This document shows, one piece after another, positions 1 through 10,390 of a stretch of 64,000 nucleotides of DNA. Where the stretch lies: NCBI RefSeq assembly GCF_932274485.2, contig NC_065881.2:50664702-50728701 (forward strand), given 5' to 3'. A model generated the notes under the pieces. The model was given only the letters and a program-made list of their open reading frames with translations. It ran no database searches and was not told where the DNA came from. Made by a program: the position numbers and the translations under genes. Numbering within the stretch: the stretch's first letter is position 1; each line of letters begins with the position of its first letter. The stretch comes from Patella vulgata. Taxonomy: Eukaryota > Mollusca > Gastropoda > Patellidae.

Positions 1-1130
1 GGACAATACATGCCAGTATATGGATTTGCGGTGTGCATGTAAATTAATTAAGCAAGGATAATACTTAGCAAAAGTTGACCTAAAAAGTGCCTACCGATCC
101 GTAAACACCCATCCGCCCGATTATGCTTACACTGAGCTTCAGTGGAAGTTCAGTGGTGATGATATTAAATCTTACCTATTTGATGTCAAATTGCCTTTGG
201 GGGTCTCTAAAAGCCCAAGTATATTTCAAAGACTTAGTAGCAGTGTTTGTAGGATCCTCAAATATCATTTCGATGCACAAGTAATCGTTTATGTAGACAA
301 TTTCTTGATTGTAGAAGACTCAAAAGATAAGTGTCTAGAGTCTTTAATATAGTTGATGCAAGTGTTGCGTCTTCTTCGTTTTCGTATAAATTGAAATAAA
401 GTGGACAATCCATGTCAGGAACTCATATTCCTGGGTTTCCTAATAAACACCCTATCATTACCCCAGGACAAATTATCTCAGTTTTGTGATAATTTGCGTT
501 TATTTCGTGCCATGAGGAGGACTAGCAAAAGCCAGCTCGAGTCATTAATCGGAAAGTTCAACTGGGCGTGCCAAGTAATAAAGGGTGGGGGACCTTTTTA
601 CGATCACTCATAGATGCCAAAAACAAACTCAAATCGGCTGGTGATAAACTCAAGACTCACACAATCAATGCTTGATGACATTCAGTGGTAGTCGCATCAC
701 ATGCCAGCATGTAATGGTACAGTAAAGTTTATCGATCCCCGCCCAGTGGCCACCCTGTGACCACTATGTCGACTGATGCTTGTCTATGAAAGTGACTATT
801 TCTATCTAAACTGGGCTATTGATATGCCAGCCTTATAGGACACCCACATAAACATTAAATAGACTGTCACTATCGTGGAAGCGCTTAGTAGATGGTCCCC
901 CAGCATAATGAACAAACATGTGTTCATCTCTACTGATAACATGAGTTTAAAACACTGGATCAACACTGGCGCCTCACGTCAACCGCTGATTATGCCCCAC
1001 TTCCGGCAAGCCGGCAACTAGTGTGGTTACAAAGCACATTTAATTTCAATCTGACTGCAAAGTACTTAGCAGGATCTAAAAACATCTTAGCTGATAGTGT
1101 TTCGCGCCTTCATGATGGCCACATATTTGA
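1..1130 (+). pseudogene. RT and RNase H part of DIRS-like copy 1
   Basis: Translation gives wording typical of DIRS/Ty3-related reverse transcriptase, for example KLPLGVSKSPSIFQRLSS, a palm region with VIVYVDN, and then FLGFLINT and SQLESLIGKFNWACQV, as found at the RT-RNase H boundary in this group. The start of the RT lies outside the window. The part is a fossil with several interruptions. The same stretch recurs at 3374-4500 in copy 2. Confidence 0.7.
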
Positions 1131-1189
1131 AAAACTCCAGTGCCGGACTGGGCCCACCTGTCCACCTCTCCGTGACAGGTGGGCCTAAG

Positions 1190-1390
1190 CTCATTAAAAA
1201 AAAGTGGGCCTAAGCCTATAAAGAAAAAAGAGAAAGAAAAAAGAAAAGAGAAGGGGAGGAAAGAAAGAAAGAAGGAAGGAGAGGACAGGAGAAAGAAAAA
1301 ATAGGAATTCTGCTTTGGTCTGAAATGCTTGGAAAATGGGTTTGCAGTTGTCAATTTTCAAATTTTTTCTGGGGGGAGGACCCCCCCCCC
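1190..1390 (+). repeat. Purine-rich and poly-C low-complexity tract
   Basis: An AAAG/GGAA-rich run at about 1190-1310 is followed by a run of C at about 1381-1392, inside DIRS-like copy 1. The phenylalanine-rich minus-strand frames here are artefacts of composition. The purine part recurs at 4565-4680. Confidence 0.7.
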
Positions 1391-1559
1391 CCAGACACCC
1401 TCTCGGACACTCGCGCGCCTTAGGCGCGCTCGTGATGCGACTTCGGCGCATACTTGTGCGGGCCTTGGTCAATGACCTGACTAGTGGGCCGAAGGCACTG
1501 AAAAACTCTATACCGAACTTGTAATTTTGGAGTTAATGAACTACTTCAACACATGTCAT

Positions 1560-2490
1560 ATGCATATTTATCTTCCAGGTGGCCCAGAACTGCAACAAGC
1601 TCTCAACCTATCGGTGACTAGGCTACAGAAAAAAGGATGGGCAGACAACACAAAGAAAACTTACAAGGCCCAACTGAACTGTTACACCAAATTTTGTACA
1701 CGTCTTGGAATATGCCTTGTTCCAGCCACCACACAAACTATCTCATCATATATTGCCTATATGGTTGATGTGTGCTCCTTCAAATATGGAACTGTGTTGA
1801 ATTATCTTACTATTGTTAGACACCTAAATGTCATTGCAGGCCTTAGTGACCCTTTGAAACACAATTGGTCAATAAACTTTTTACTCACAGGTGTAAAAAG
1901 AGAAATCGGAGATGCTCAGCATGGTGTCTCCCCCATAACACCCATTATTTTATTGCAAATCAATCAGTGTTTCTTTTTGGATGGCATGCCTGATTGGATT
2001 TTTCGGATCACTGAGAGTGAGACCTGGAATTTTTTTTTAGCTAAAACAGCATTTTACCCAAACAGAGACATTGCTAGTAAGGATCTTACATTAATCCATT
2101 TAGACTATGTATTGTACTTAAGGTGGACAAAAACATAACATTACAATTTCGTGAACGCACACTTAGAGTGCCTTTACCACACCTAGGGGTACCAGTGCAA
2201 CACCTTTGCGCAGCTAGTGCAATGATTCTGCTTCGGCTCCCCTACAGGTCACTATCTCTCCTACCCGGCCTTTCTCGCTCAGTTACGCACAGTCACATCA
2301 GAGCTTCGCACACCTGGTAGTGTTAGTGGACACTCTTTTCGCAGGGGTGGTGCCACCTGGCTTCACCAAGCTGGGGTTTCACATGAGTTAATCCAGGATT
2401 TGGGGTTTTGGTAAAGCAACGCCTACATAAGATACTTAGAGCCAGATCTATTACAGAAAATGAAGGTTTTAAAATCCTCTATGCATTCTA
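1560..2490 (+). pseudogene. Tyrosine recombinase part of DIRS-like copy 1
   Basis: The N-terminal part reads LQKKGWADNTKKTYKAQLN and SYIAYMVDVCSFKYGTVLNY, which is the core-binding domain wording of DIRS/Crypton-like tyrosine recombinases. Further on GHSFRRGGATWLHQAG gives the H-x-x-R box and AYIRYLEPD the region that carries the tyrosine. In intact elements this enzyme inserts the circular DNA copy without an integrase. Here it is a fossil with a few interruptions. No counterpart of this part is present in copy 2. Confidence 0.7.
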
Positions 2491-2830
2491 TTCCTTAGAT
2501 CAACTAGTGGTTACATTAATATGATTAATATGTTTTATTCACTATTATTTTTCTTGTAAAGATCATTACTGTAAAGTGTAACATGTACATGTAATTTTTA
2601 TCACCCAATAATACATTCTACAGTAGATATCGCTTGTGTGATATATTTCATAATCTACGCTTTACATGAATTTGATTGGTTAGTTGAAAAGGAACTACTT
2701 TTTTTTATTTTCAAAGAACAGTTCATTTCTTATTAAAAGTAACTGTTTTTATTAAAAATGAACTATTGTTATTCAGTTGACCTTGATGGAAACACTATGT
2801 CAATATAAAGGATTTTGCAATGGTTGAATT

Positions 2831-3092
2831 GCTGTCAAAAAATGATGTATCACTACGCCTTAATGTTCAGTAAAAGTGAAATCTACAGCAAAGAACTGTA
2901 TTTATCTATTTGTGCATGTAAGAAGGGATTGGGTGATAAATAAAATCTCCTACTCGTCTTTGCTGTCAAAAAATGATGTATCACTACGCCTTAATGTTCA
3001 GTAAAAGTGAAATCTACAGCAAAGAACTATATTTATCTATTTGTGCATGTAAGAAGGGATTGGGTGATAAATAAAATCTCCTACTCGTCTTC
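2831..3092 (+). repeat. 131-bp tandem repeat, two units, in the DIRS 3' region
   Basis: The unit starts gctgtcaaaaaatgatg at 2831 and again at 2962, almost identical. It contains TTGGGTGATAAATA, which is inverted relative to TTTATCACCCAA near 2598, so the 3' region carries short complementary blocks such as DIRS elements have. Related units are at about 4735-4935 in copy 2. Confidence 0.8.
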
Positions 3093-3158
3093 TTTGGGAT
3101 CAAAAAATATCAACACTCGTTGATAAAGTAAAAAATACTCGGGTACTTTATCAACCTT

Positions 3159-5043
3159 GTTGCTGAATGTGAAAATTACTCATCCACTGAGAACTTTAGA
3201 ACACTGGTGGAAAAGCTGATTGTGGGGGAAATAAGTTTGGGAAACTATGTCATATGTCATAGGCCTTAACAAATTGAAAGTGCACTTGGAGCTATTCCGA
3301 ACTCTAATGGGTCAGCAAGATTGATCCATGATGCAAGTCGCCCAGACGGACTAAGCCTAAACTATCTTACAACGGACAATACATGCCAGTATATGGATTT
3401 GCGGTGTGCATGTAAATTAATTAAGCAAGGATAATACTTAGCAAAAGTTGACCTAAAAAGTGCCTACCGATCCGTAAACACCCATCCGCCCGATTATGCT
3501 TACACTGAGCTTCAGTGGAAGTTCAGTGGTGATGATATTAAATCTTACCTATTTGATGTCAAATTGCCTTTGGGGGTCTCTAAAAGCCCAAGTATATTTC
3601 AAAGACTTAGTAGCAGTGTTTGTAGGATCCTCAAATATCATTTCGATGCACAAGTAATCGTTTATGTAGACAATTTCTTGATTGTAGAAGACTCAAAAGA
3701 TAAGTGTCTAGAGTCTTTAATATAGTTGATGCAAGTGTTGCGTCTTCTTCGTTTTCGTATAAATTGAAATAAAGTGGACAATCCATGTCAGGAACTCATA
3801 TTCCTGGGTTTCCTAATAAACACCCTATCATTACCCCAGGACAAATTATCTCAGTTTTGTGATAATTTGCGTTTATTTCGTGCCATGAGGAGGACTAGCA
3901 AAAGCCAGCTCGAGTCATTAATCGGAAAGTTCAACTGGGCGTGCCAAGTAATAAAGGGTGGGGGACCTTTTTACGATCACTCATAGATGCCAAAAACAAA
4001 CTCAAATCGGCTGGTGATAAACTCAAGACTCACACAATCAATGCTTGATGACATTCAGTGGTAGTCGCATCACATGCCAGCATGTAATGGTACAGTAAAG
4101 TTTCTCGATCCCCGCCCAGTGGCCACCCTGTGACCACTATGTCGACTGATGCTTGTCTATGAAAGTGACTATTTCTATCTAAACTGGGCTATTGATATGC
4201 CAGCCTTATAGGACACCCACATAAACATTAAATAGACTGTCACTATCGTGGAAGCGCTTCGTAGATGGTCCCCCAGCATAATGAACAAACATGTGTTCAT
4301 CTCTACTGATAACATGAGTTTAAAACACTGGATCAACACTGGCGCCTCACGTCAACCGCTGATTATGCCCCATTTCCGGCAAGCCGGCAACTAGTGTGGT
4401 TACAAAGCACATTTAATTTCAATCTGACTGCAAAGTACTTAGCAGGATCTAAAAACATCTTAGCTGAAAGTGTTTCGCGCCTTCATGATGGCCACATATT
4501 TGAAAAACTCCAGTGCCGGACTGGGCCCACCTGTCCACCTCTCCGTGACAGGTGGGCCTAAGCTCATTAAAAAAAAGTGGGCCTAAGCCTATAAAGAAAA
4601 AAGAGAAAGAAAAAAGAAAAGAGAAGGGGAGGAAAGAAAGAAAGAAGGAAGGAGAGGACAGGAGAAAGAAAAAATAGGAATTCTGCTTTGGTCTGAAATG
4701 CTTGGAAAATGGGTTTGCAGTTGTCAATTTTCAAAGAACTATATTTATCTATTTGTGCATGTAAGAAGGGATTGGGTGATAAATAAAATCTCCTACTCGT
4801 CTTTGCTGTCAAAAAATGATGTATCACTACGCCTTAATGTTCAGTAAAAGTGAAATCTACAGCAAAGAACTATATTTATCTATTTGTGCATGTAAGAAGG
4901 GATTGGGTGATAAATAAAATCTCCTACTTGTCTTCTTTGGGATCAAAAAATATCAACACTCGTTGATAAAGTAAAAAATACTCGGGTACTTTATCAACGT
5001 GTGTTGATATTTTTTGATATCAAAAAAGACTGGTAGGAGATTC
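3159..5043 (+). mobile_element. DIRS-like retrotransposon, copy 2 (fossil, shorter)
   Basis: A broken second copy directly behind copy 1. Parts: RT upstream region about 3159-3373 (it reads SARLIHDASRPDGLSLNYL, an RT motif upstream of the point where the window enters copy 1), RT/RNase H 3374-4500, purine spacer 4565-4680, then the 131-bp-type repeats and the terminal palindrome 4918-5042. It holds no recombinase part. There are several interruptions. It is nearly identical to copy 1 wherever they overlap, with an offset of 3373 bp. Confidence 0.75.
4918..5042. repeat. 125-bp imperfect palindrome at the DIRS 3' end
   Basis: AATCTCCTAC at 4918 pairs with GTAGGAGATT ending at 5042. Inside, ATCAAAAAATATCAACAC pairs with GTGTTGATATTTTTTGAT, and GTTGATAAAGTA pairs with TACTTTATCAAC around an AT-rich centre. 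Copy 1 carries the left arm and the inner hairpin at about 3070-3158, then runs straight into copy 2. It probably marks the true 3' terminus of the element. Confidence 0.75.
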
Positions 5044-5045
5044 TC

Positions 5046-6458
5046 TATTTATACGCCCACATTTTCATGTGGACGTATATTGTCGTCGCCCCCGTCCGTC
5101 CCTCCGTCCGTCCACAATTGTTTGTGAACAGTCTACAGGTCACAATTTTTATTCGATTCCAATGAAACTTGAAATATAGGTTTATCACCCTAAGATCTCG
5201 TTTCCTTTCGATATTGGCATGTATCGGACAGTAACTTCATGGATTATGGCCCCTGATTGTACGAAAAATCACGTTTTTAGCTTGTGAACACTGCAGAGGT
5301 CACAATTTTAATCCGAATTGGTTTAAACTTGAAATGTATGCTTATAACCCAACGATCTCGGTTCCTTTCGATATTCGCGTATATCGGACTGTAATTTCCT
5401 GAATTATGGCCCCCTGATTGTACGAAAAATCGCGTGTTTAGCTTGTGGGCCCTATAGAGGTCATAATTTTTATCTGATTTAAAAAACCGTATTATTATAT
5501 CACCGTTACGTCCTAAGGTTGTTGAGTTCGAATTTCGTGAAAATCGGCCGAAAACTGACAGACAAAATGGCCGCCCTTCATTCTCAAATAGCGCAAAATA
5601 TAGAGGTCACAACTTTTATCCGATTTTGTTGAAACTTGAAATGTAAGTTTATAACCCAAAGATCTTGGTTCCTTTTAATATTCGCGCATATCGGACCGTA
5701 ACTTCCTGAATTATGATCCCTGATTGTACGAAAAATCGCGTTTTTAGCTTGTGGACCCCACAGAGGTCATAATTTTTATCCGATTTAAAAAACGTTTCAT
5801 TATATCACCATTACACCCTAAGGACGGCTGAGTTCGAATTTCATGAAAATCGGCCCAAAACTGACAGACAAAATGGCCGCCCTTCAGTCTCAAATAGCGT
5901 AAAAAATATGGTATATCAAGGTTGTGGACCCTATAGAGGTCACAATTTTAATCCTATTTTGATGAAACTTGAAATGTAAGTTTATAACCCAAAGATCTCG
6001 GTTCCTTTCGATATTCGCGCATATCGGAACGTAGCTTCCTGAATTATGGCCTTGATTGTACGAAAAATCGTGTTTTTAGCTTGTGGACCCTATAGAGGTC
6101 ATAATTTTTATCCGATTTAAAACAACGTATTATTATATCACCGTTACACCCTAAGAATGACTGAGTTCGAATTTCGTGAAAATCGGCCCAAAACTGACAG
6201 ACAAAATGGCCGCCCTTCGTTCTCAAATAGCGTAAAAATATGGTATATCAAGGTTGTGGACCCTATAGAGGTCATAATTTTTATCCGATTTTGTTGAAAC
6301 TTGAAGTGTAAGTTTATAACCGAAAGATCGCGGTTGCGCATATCGAATTGTAATTTTCTGAATCATGGCCCTTGATTGTAGGAAAAATCACTTTCTTTTT
6401 AGCTTGTTCTCTATCCATCTCTCGAAAAGGTGGGCGTATCCTGCCTGGCAGCCGCTGG
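5046..6458 (+). mobile_element. Family A tandem-repeat element, about 1.4 kb, complete
   Basis: The head is TATTTATACGCCCACATTTT with a hairpin (CCACAT/ATGTGG) followed by a CCGTCCGTCC pyrimidine stretch. The body is about four repeats of roughly 325 bp, each made of two related halves that open TTGTGGACCCTATAGAGGTC. The tail is GTGGGCGTATCCTGCCTGGC. The tail's GGGCGTAT is the inverse of ATACGCCC in the head. Other copies are at 14097-15248 (minus, and in both other 5-kb units) and 62130-63845. No transposase is encoded. Short frames here are fragments of the repeat. Confidence 0.75.
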
Positions 6459-7163
6459 TTTTATAGTGTTGCAGCAAGCAATTAAAAAATTTTATGCCCC
6501 ATTATTATGTCGTTGTCTCTAATACGCCAAGGGGGTACTGAGTTTAGAAGAAGTAAAGTGTTTATTTGTGTATTAATTTATATCTACATAACTGATAAGA
6601 AACTACGCACACTCGACAGATAGCGACTAGCTCTGCATTGAAGCTTACTTGAACGCAACAGTAAATACTAAGTGGCAACCAATATTCTGTATACAGCATC
6701 AGGCCCAGATAGTTCACCACATCATATCAATGTATACTAGTTAAAACAGTTATAATCGGGACTCGGCCTCGCTTTCCCATTTTTAAATTAAATTTTTAAA
6801 TGGCGAACCGTTTTAATCTAGTTAAAATCTCGAGTATCCGATGCCACCGAGAGTCGATTATGGTCTTGTTTTGTTAATAAATGTCTAATTAATAGTTTAT
6901 ATAACATTTCAGGAGAAAGACCTGCAATAGGCAGATTTAGCTCTTGCATAGTGTATGTTTAATATGCTAAATCATTTAATTCGTACTTAATAAAATCTGA
7001 TAACATTAAAAATTAACCTAAAGGTATATGTAAGTAACAAACTAGTTAATTAATTAGATATAAAGTAGAACAGTAATTATTTTCTAAATTGAATAATGAA
7101 TATTCCAACTTTGAGCAAACACATAGACTTGCGTACCAAGTCTCTCAAATACAGACATTTGGC
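6459..7163. other. AT-rich intergenic stretch with two dispersed-repeat pieces
   Basis: No gene seen. Positions about 6725-6825 match 54160-54255 in inverse orientation and include the palindromic core CCATTTTTAAATTAAATTTT. Positions about 6840-6960 match 30120-30225 (aataaatgtctaattaatag and gcaataggcagatttagctc in this copy). The rest is AT-rich without recognisable content. Confidence 0.6.
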
Positions 7164-7601
7164 TCACCATTCTAATATAATACATGTATATAATGTGTGA
7201 CTAGGGTTTACAAAGGTAGCGGATGCCTCATTGAAGACATTCCAAGTCTGTCTTACTGTCTTTTTGTCTTTGCCATTGAAACCAGACACACCATCACAAC
7301 CAGTAAAATCATGGAAGAATGACATGCCGTTAGCTTTCTCCGGTCCTAGGGTGGCCACCAGGTCATAGATAGGAACCCATCGAGTGTGCTCCCCATTTCC
7401 AAATTGAACCCACATTTGCGCCAAGCTTATCATTTCGAGAGAAGGCATCTGTGCTATGGCGATCACGATAATGTCTGTGTCATTTGCCTCGGTCACCAGG
7501 GACTTGTAGCCTTCCTTAACAGCATGCCTGGCATGCAAGAATATGCGTGTGTCGGCCTCCCCGTGGGTACATGGAGCCAAACCCTCAAGGCTAATTGGCA
7601 T
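7164..7601 (-). pseudogene. Fragment of a conserved metazoan repeat-associated protein (HGEADTR/DTDI/TGCD motifs)
   Basis: A 145-codon frame reads LAPCTHGEADTRIFLHARHA, then ANDTDIIVIAIAQMPSLE, LAQMWVQFGNGEHTRWVPIY, LVATLGPEKANGMSFFHDFT and GCDGVSGFNGKDKKTVRQTW. From memory this matches a protein type present in many copies in invertebrate and fish genomes (usual wording CTHEEADTR, DTDVVVLA, FTGCDTVS). It is generally taken to be carried by mobile elements and perhaps to have a PIN-like nuclease fold because of its spaced acidic residues. Family members are longer at the N terminus, so this is a partial copy. The first ATG used here follows a stop closely, so the start is arbitrary. Function is not known to me and the mobile-element link is inference. 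Confidence 0.55.
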
Positions 7602-7745
7602 CTTCTTCCTTCGTCACGATGACCGTGTTCATACTATTGCCCTACACCTAACCCGATCGTTCATCTAATATCATTAATCCCATTCGATTTGTACACCATT
7701 CGGATAACACTAAGTGACCCATGTTAGCCTTAGCTCGGCTCGTCT
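7602..7745. other. Short stretch upstream of the HGEADTR fragment
   Basis: This may include remains of the N-terminal part of the protein fragment on the minus strand. Nothing else is recognised. Confidence 0.3.
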
Positions 7746-8471
7746 GTGCTGGCACAAACTGCCAATTCAGGTACGACAATTTAATTACTCTGGGGCTAAT
7801 TAAATAGCATTTGGGATAGACTTGCACAGCAGTGGGCGACAGACACTATTCTTTGGGCTTTCCACCAGTTTACATGGGTTTATTTTGAAGTTTAGGTTCT
7901 CCTAGATGAAATGCCGTAACCCTGTTATTGAGCGTCATCTGCCCAGAGCCAATTGGTTTTCAGGTGCCAGAAACCTGCCGTATGCACCACCACTACCTGC
8001 AGGATCACTCGTGCCGCGAGAAGGCAAGGGAGGGGCTTGACCTCTAGAGCCTTTGTGGTTCGCAGGCCAATGGGGGCATTTCTTAGGCAGAATAGGCTTA
8101 TTTTTTTTGTGCTGGCACAAACTGCCAATTCAGGTACGACAATTTAATTACTCTGGGGCTAATTAGATAGCATTTGGGATAGACTCGCACAGCAGTGGGC
8201 GACAGACACTATTCTTTGGGCTTTCCACCAGTTTACATGGGTTTATTTTGAAGTTTAGGTTCTCCTAGATGAAATCCCGTAACCCTGTTATTGAGCGTCA
8301 TCTGCCCAGAGCCAATTGGTTTTCAGGTGCCAGAAACCTGCCGTATGCACCACCACTACCTGCAGGATCACTCGTGCCGCGAGAAGGCAAGGGAGGGGCT
8401 TGACCTCTAGAGCCTTTGTGGTTCGCAGGCCAATGGGGGCATTTCTTAGGCAGAAAAGGCTTATTTTTTTA
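7746..8471. repeat. 363-bp tandem duplication, two units
   Basis: Units 7746-8108 and 8109-8471 begin at ctggcacaaactgcc (7749 and 8112) and are about 99% identical by eye, with a handful of substitutions. Frames of 61-67 codons occur on both strands in both units and contradict each other, so no coding claim is made. The unit itself is not recognised. Confidence 0.9.
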
Positions 8472-8828
8472 ATCAAAACTTGACCCCATGTCTACATTCA
8501 GTCTAAATTTCATGCATTAATTATCAGCTGAATGATTCTGGCCGAAAATTCATTGATGCTGCTCCACTACTTCGGCGCACTCATTGACAAGATCATATAT
8601 AAATGAATATATGTGTGTCTGTTGTAAAGGAAGTAGGTTTTTTTTATATAAAAAAAGTAGGTTAAGCGGATTACGTTGATATGACTTTAATAATCAATCA
8701 TGATACTCAAAATCATCTCAAGTAAAAAAGGCACTTGATGTAATTATTCCACTCAAATAGATGATACCCACCAAGAACAGGAGCGAATCCCCCGTTGGCG
8801 AGGAGTGTGCGGGTGGGGGGGAATGTTT
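8472..8828. other. Unrecognised AT-rich stretch
   Basis: No gene, structured repeat or RNA is seen. A short hairpin tttttttatataaaaaaag lies near 8637, and a run of G near 8811. Confidence 0.4.
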
Positions 8829-8837
8829 ATGGTGGTG

Positions 8838-9404
8838 TAGTTCCTTTTGGGACTCTCTCTAATCGGATGATGTCCGCCGACGGTCCATATCGCTTCCTAT
8901 ATAGCTGCAATATGAAAATACCGCTCATCCCCACCACTGGTCTAAGGCTATTTTGGAATCCTTATCGACTATTTTTCACCGTGATTCATCTTTGTTTGCG
9001 AAAGGAATCATTTCTTTCCACAGCTTACACATATTTATAATAATTCAACACTATTTTCAAATAGAATTTTGCGATTAAAAACATACACAAAATACGTTTG
9101 AACTAATCAGCCATTACAAGACTCGAACATGCGCAGACCGCATGTTTATTTAATCGCAAAATTCTACTTGCAAATAGTGTTGGTTTTTTTATAAATTTGT
9201 GTCAGATATGTTGAGAACTGATTCCTTTAGCGAAAAATAAAAAAAATCACGGTGAAAAATAGAAGGTAAAGGTTCCAGAATAGCCTGAGAATAGAGGTGG
9301 GAAAGAGCGATTTTTTTACCGTATTTTCATATTGCAGCTATATAGGAAGCGATAAGAACTGTCAGCGGACATCGTCCGGTAAGAGACAGTTCCTAAAGGA
9401 ACTA
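8838..9404. mobile_element. Fold-back DNA transposon, 567 bp, 9-bp target duplication (Mutator-like candidate)
   Basis: Two arms of about 240 bp are inverted copies of each other at roughly 75-80% identity; both contain tatcgcttcctatatagctg in opposite orientation, as well as the ttttcaccgtgat and aattttgcgattaa blocks. The ends are TAGTTCC...GGAACTA. The direct repeat ATGGTGGTG flanks it exactly at 8829-8837 and 9405-9413. Nine-base duplications with long inverted repeats are usual for Mutator-like elements. No transposase is present. The caveat is that the flank is GGT-rich, so the 9-bp match is less informative than usual. Confidence 0.7.
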
Positions 9405-9413
9405 ATGGTGGTG

Positions 9414-10390
9414 GTGATAAAATATCTGTCAAACATCCAGTTGTTAAACTATGTTAACGCTAGTTGAGCGGCGAACCTGCAATTCAAAGTTAAGTTGTCA
9501 AATATCCATATATATTGTACAAAATGTGAATGATATAGGTACAATATTTTTTTTAATTATTCCATTCAAAATTGTACTCGTTTTATTTCTGGCCCACTCG
9601 TATATGTCTCCCGAGTCCTGTCATAAATACGATAATTAGATATTATTATTACATACATTGTACACAAACTTCATTCGATAGTCCACTGAAAGATTGGCTA
9701 AAAGGATTTACCTCCCTTGGACTATAACATTAGGCCACAGATCACTAATGATTTCCACATTGATTTATATGTTATTTTTCGTCTCTTAGACTAGCTCTAA
9801 CTGGAGCAACATGTGGCAACCTCTTGCCCAAAAGCACGTATGAGGTTCTTCATTAAAAACTTGAGATACACAAGCTGGTGGAAGAAGAGACAATTAAACA
9901 TGCAATTTTCAGCCCTACATTTAAACCTTAATCAACTTCTCAGTTCTTGTATCCTTCCGTCTCAAAATCATGAATATTCACCAAAACCTGACAGAAAATG
10001 TGTTTTCAAACCGTTTTCTTCGATTCTACACCAAAAAGTCAACAAAAATCGCCATGCAAAAGGGAGAAAGGGGAAAAGGGAAAGAAGAACTAAAAATAGC
10101 TTTGGCCCTTGTTTCGTGGGTAGGAATATTTGGTGAGCTGTGTCAATTAAGGTACACATCACAAAACTGACACAGTTATATGGGACAACAATGTCAGTAG
10201 ACATTGTTTCTTTCAACAGACCTATTAATCACGTTTCAATTTTCTGTGTTCTCTGTCCTGTCGAAAATAAAATTGCTGTACATTTGTTGCTGTAAGCATT
10301 TTTTTTTTCCTTGCGGTTTGAGATGATTGTCAACATTACAAAATTTGTACATTGGTTTAACTCCTGCAAATAGACTTATGGAAAGTGATG
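9414..10390. other. Stretch without recognisable gene
   Basis: Frames of 62-107 codons (for example 9813-10136) are lysine-rich or overlap one another and match nothing I recognise. A purine-rich patch lies at 10050-10110. No repeats shared with the rest of the window were noticed. Confidence 0.4.

Larger units (their letters stand above)
1..3158 (+). mobile_element. DIRS-like tyrosine-recombinase retrotransposon, copy 1 (fossil, cut by window start)
   Basis: A broken element of the DIRS group: reverse transcriptase, RNase H and then a tyrosine recombinase in the same orientation, followed by a non-coding 3' region. Parts: RT/RNase H about 1-1130, purine-rich spacer about 1190-1310, recombinase about 1560-2490, 3' region with a 131-bp tandem repeat and a hairpin to about 3158. 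There are several reading-frame interruptions and the copy is not functional as it stands. It lies head to tail with a second, shorter copy that begins at about 3159. The two copies differ at only about four places by eye over their common 1.36 kb, so the duplication is recent. The DIRS assignment rests on RT wording and the presence of a recombinase; Ngaro or PAT subfamilies are not excluded. Confidence 0.75.

Noticed and set aside
1076-1472. Phenylalanine-rich minus-strand frames (also 4449-4827)
   Set aside because: They arise from the purine tract in the DIRS-like element and have no family resemblance.
7925-8476. Frames in the 363-bp tandem duplication
   Set aside because: Open frames on both strands contradict each other and resemble no protein.
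9813-10216. 107- and 82-codon frames on opposite strands
   Set aside because: Lysine- or leucine-rich composition, mutually overlapping, no motif.
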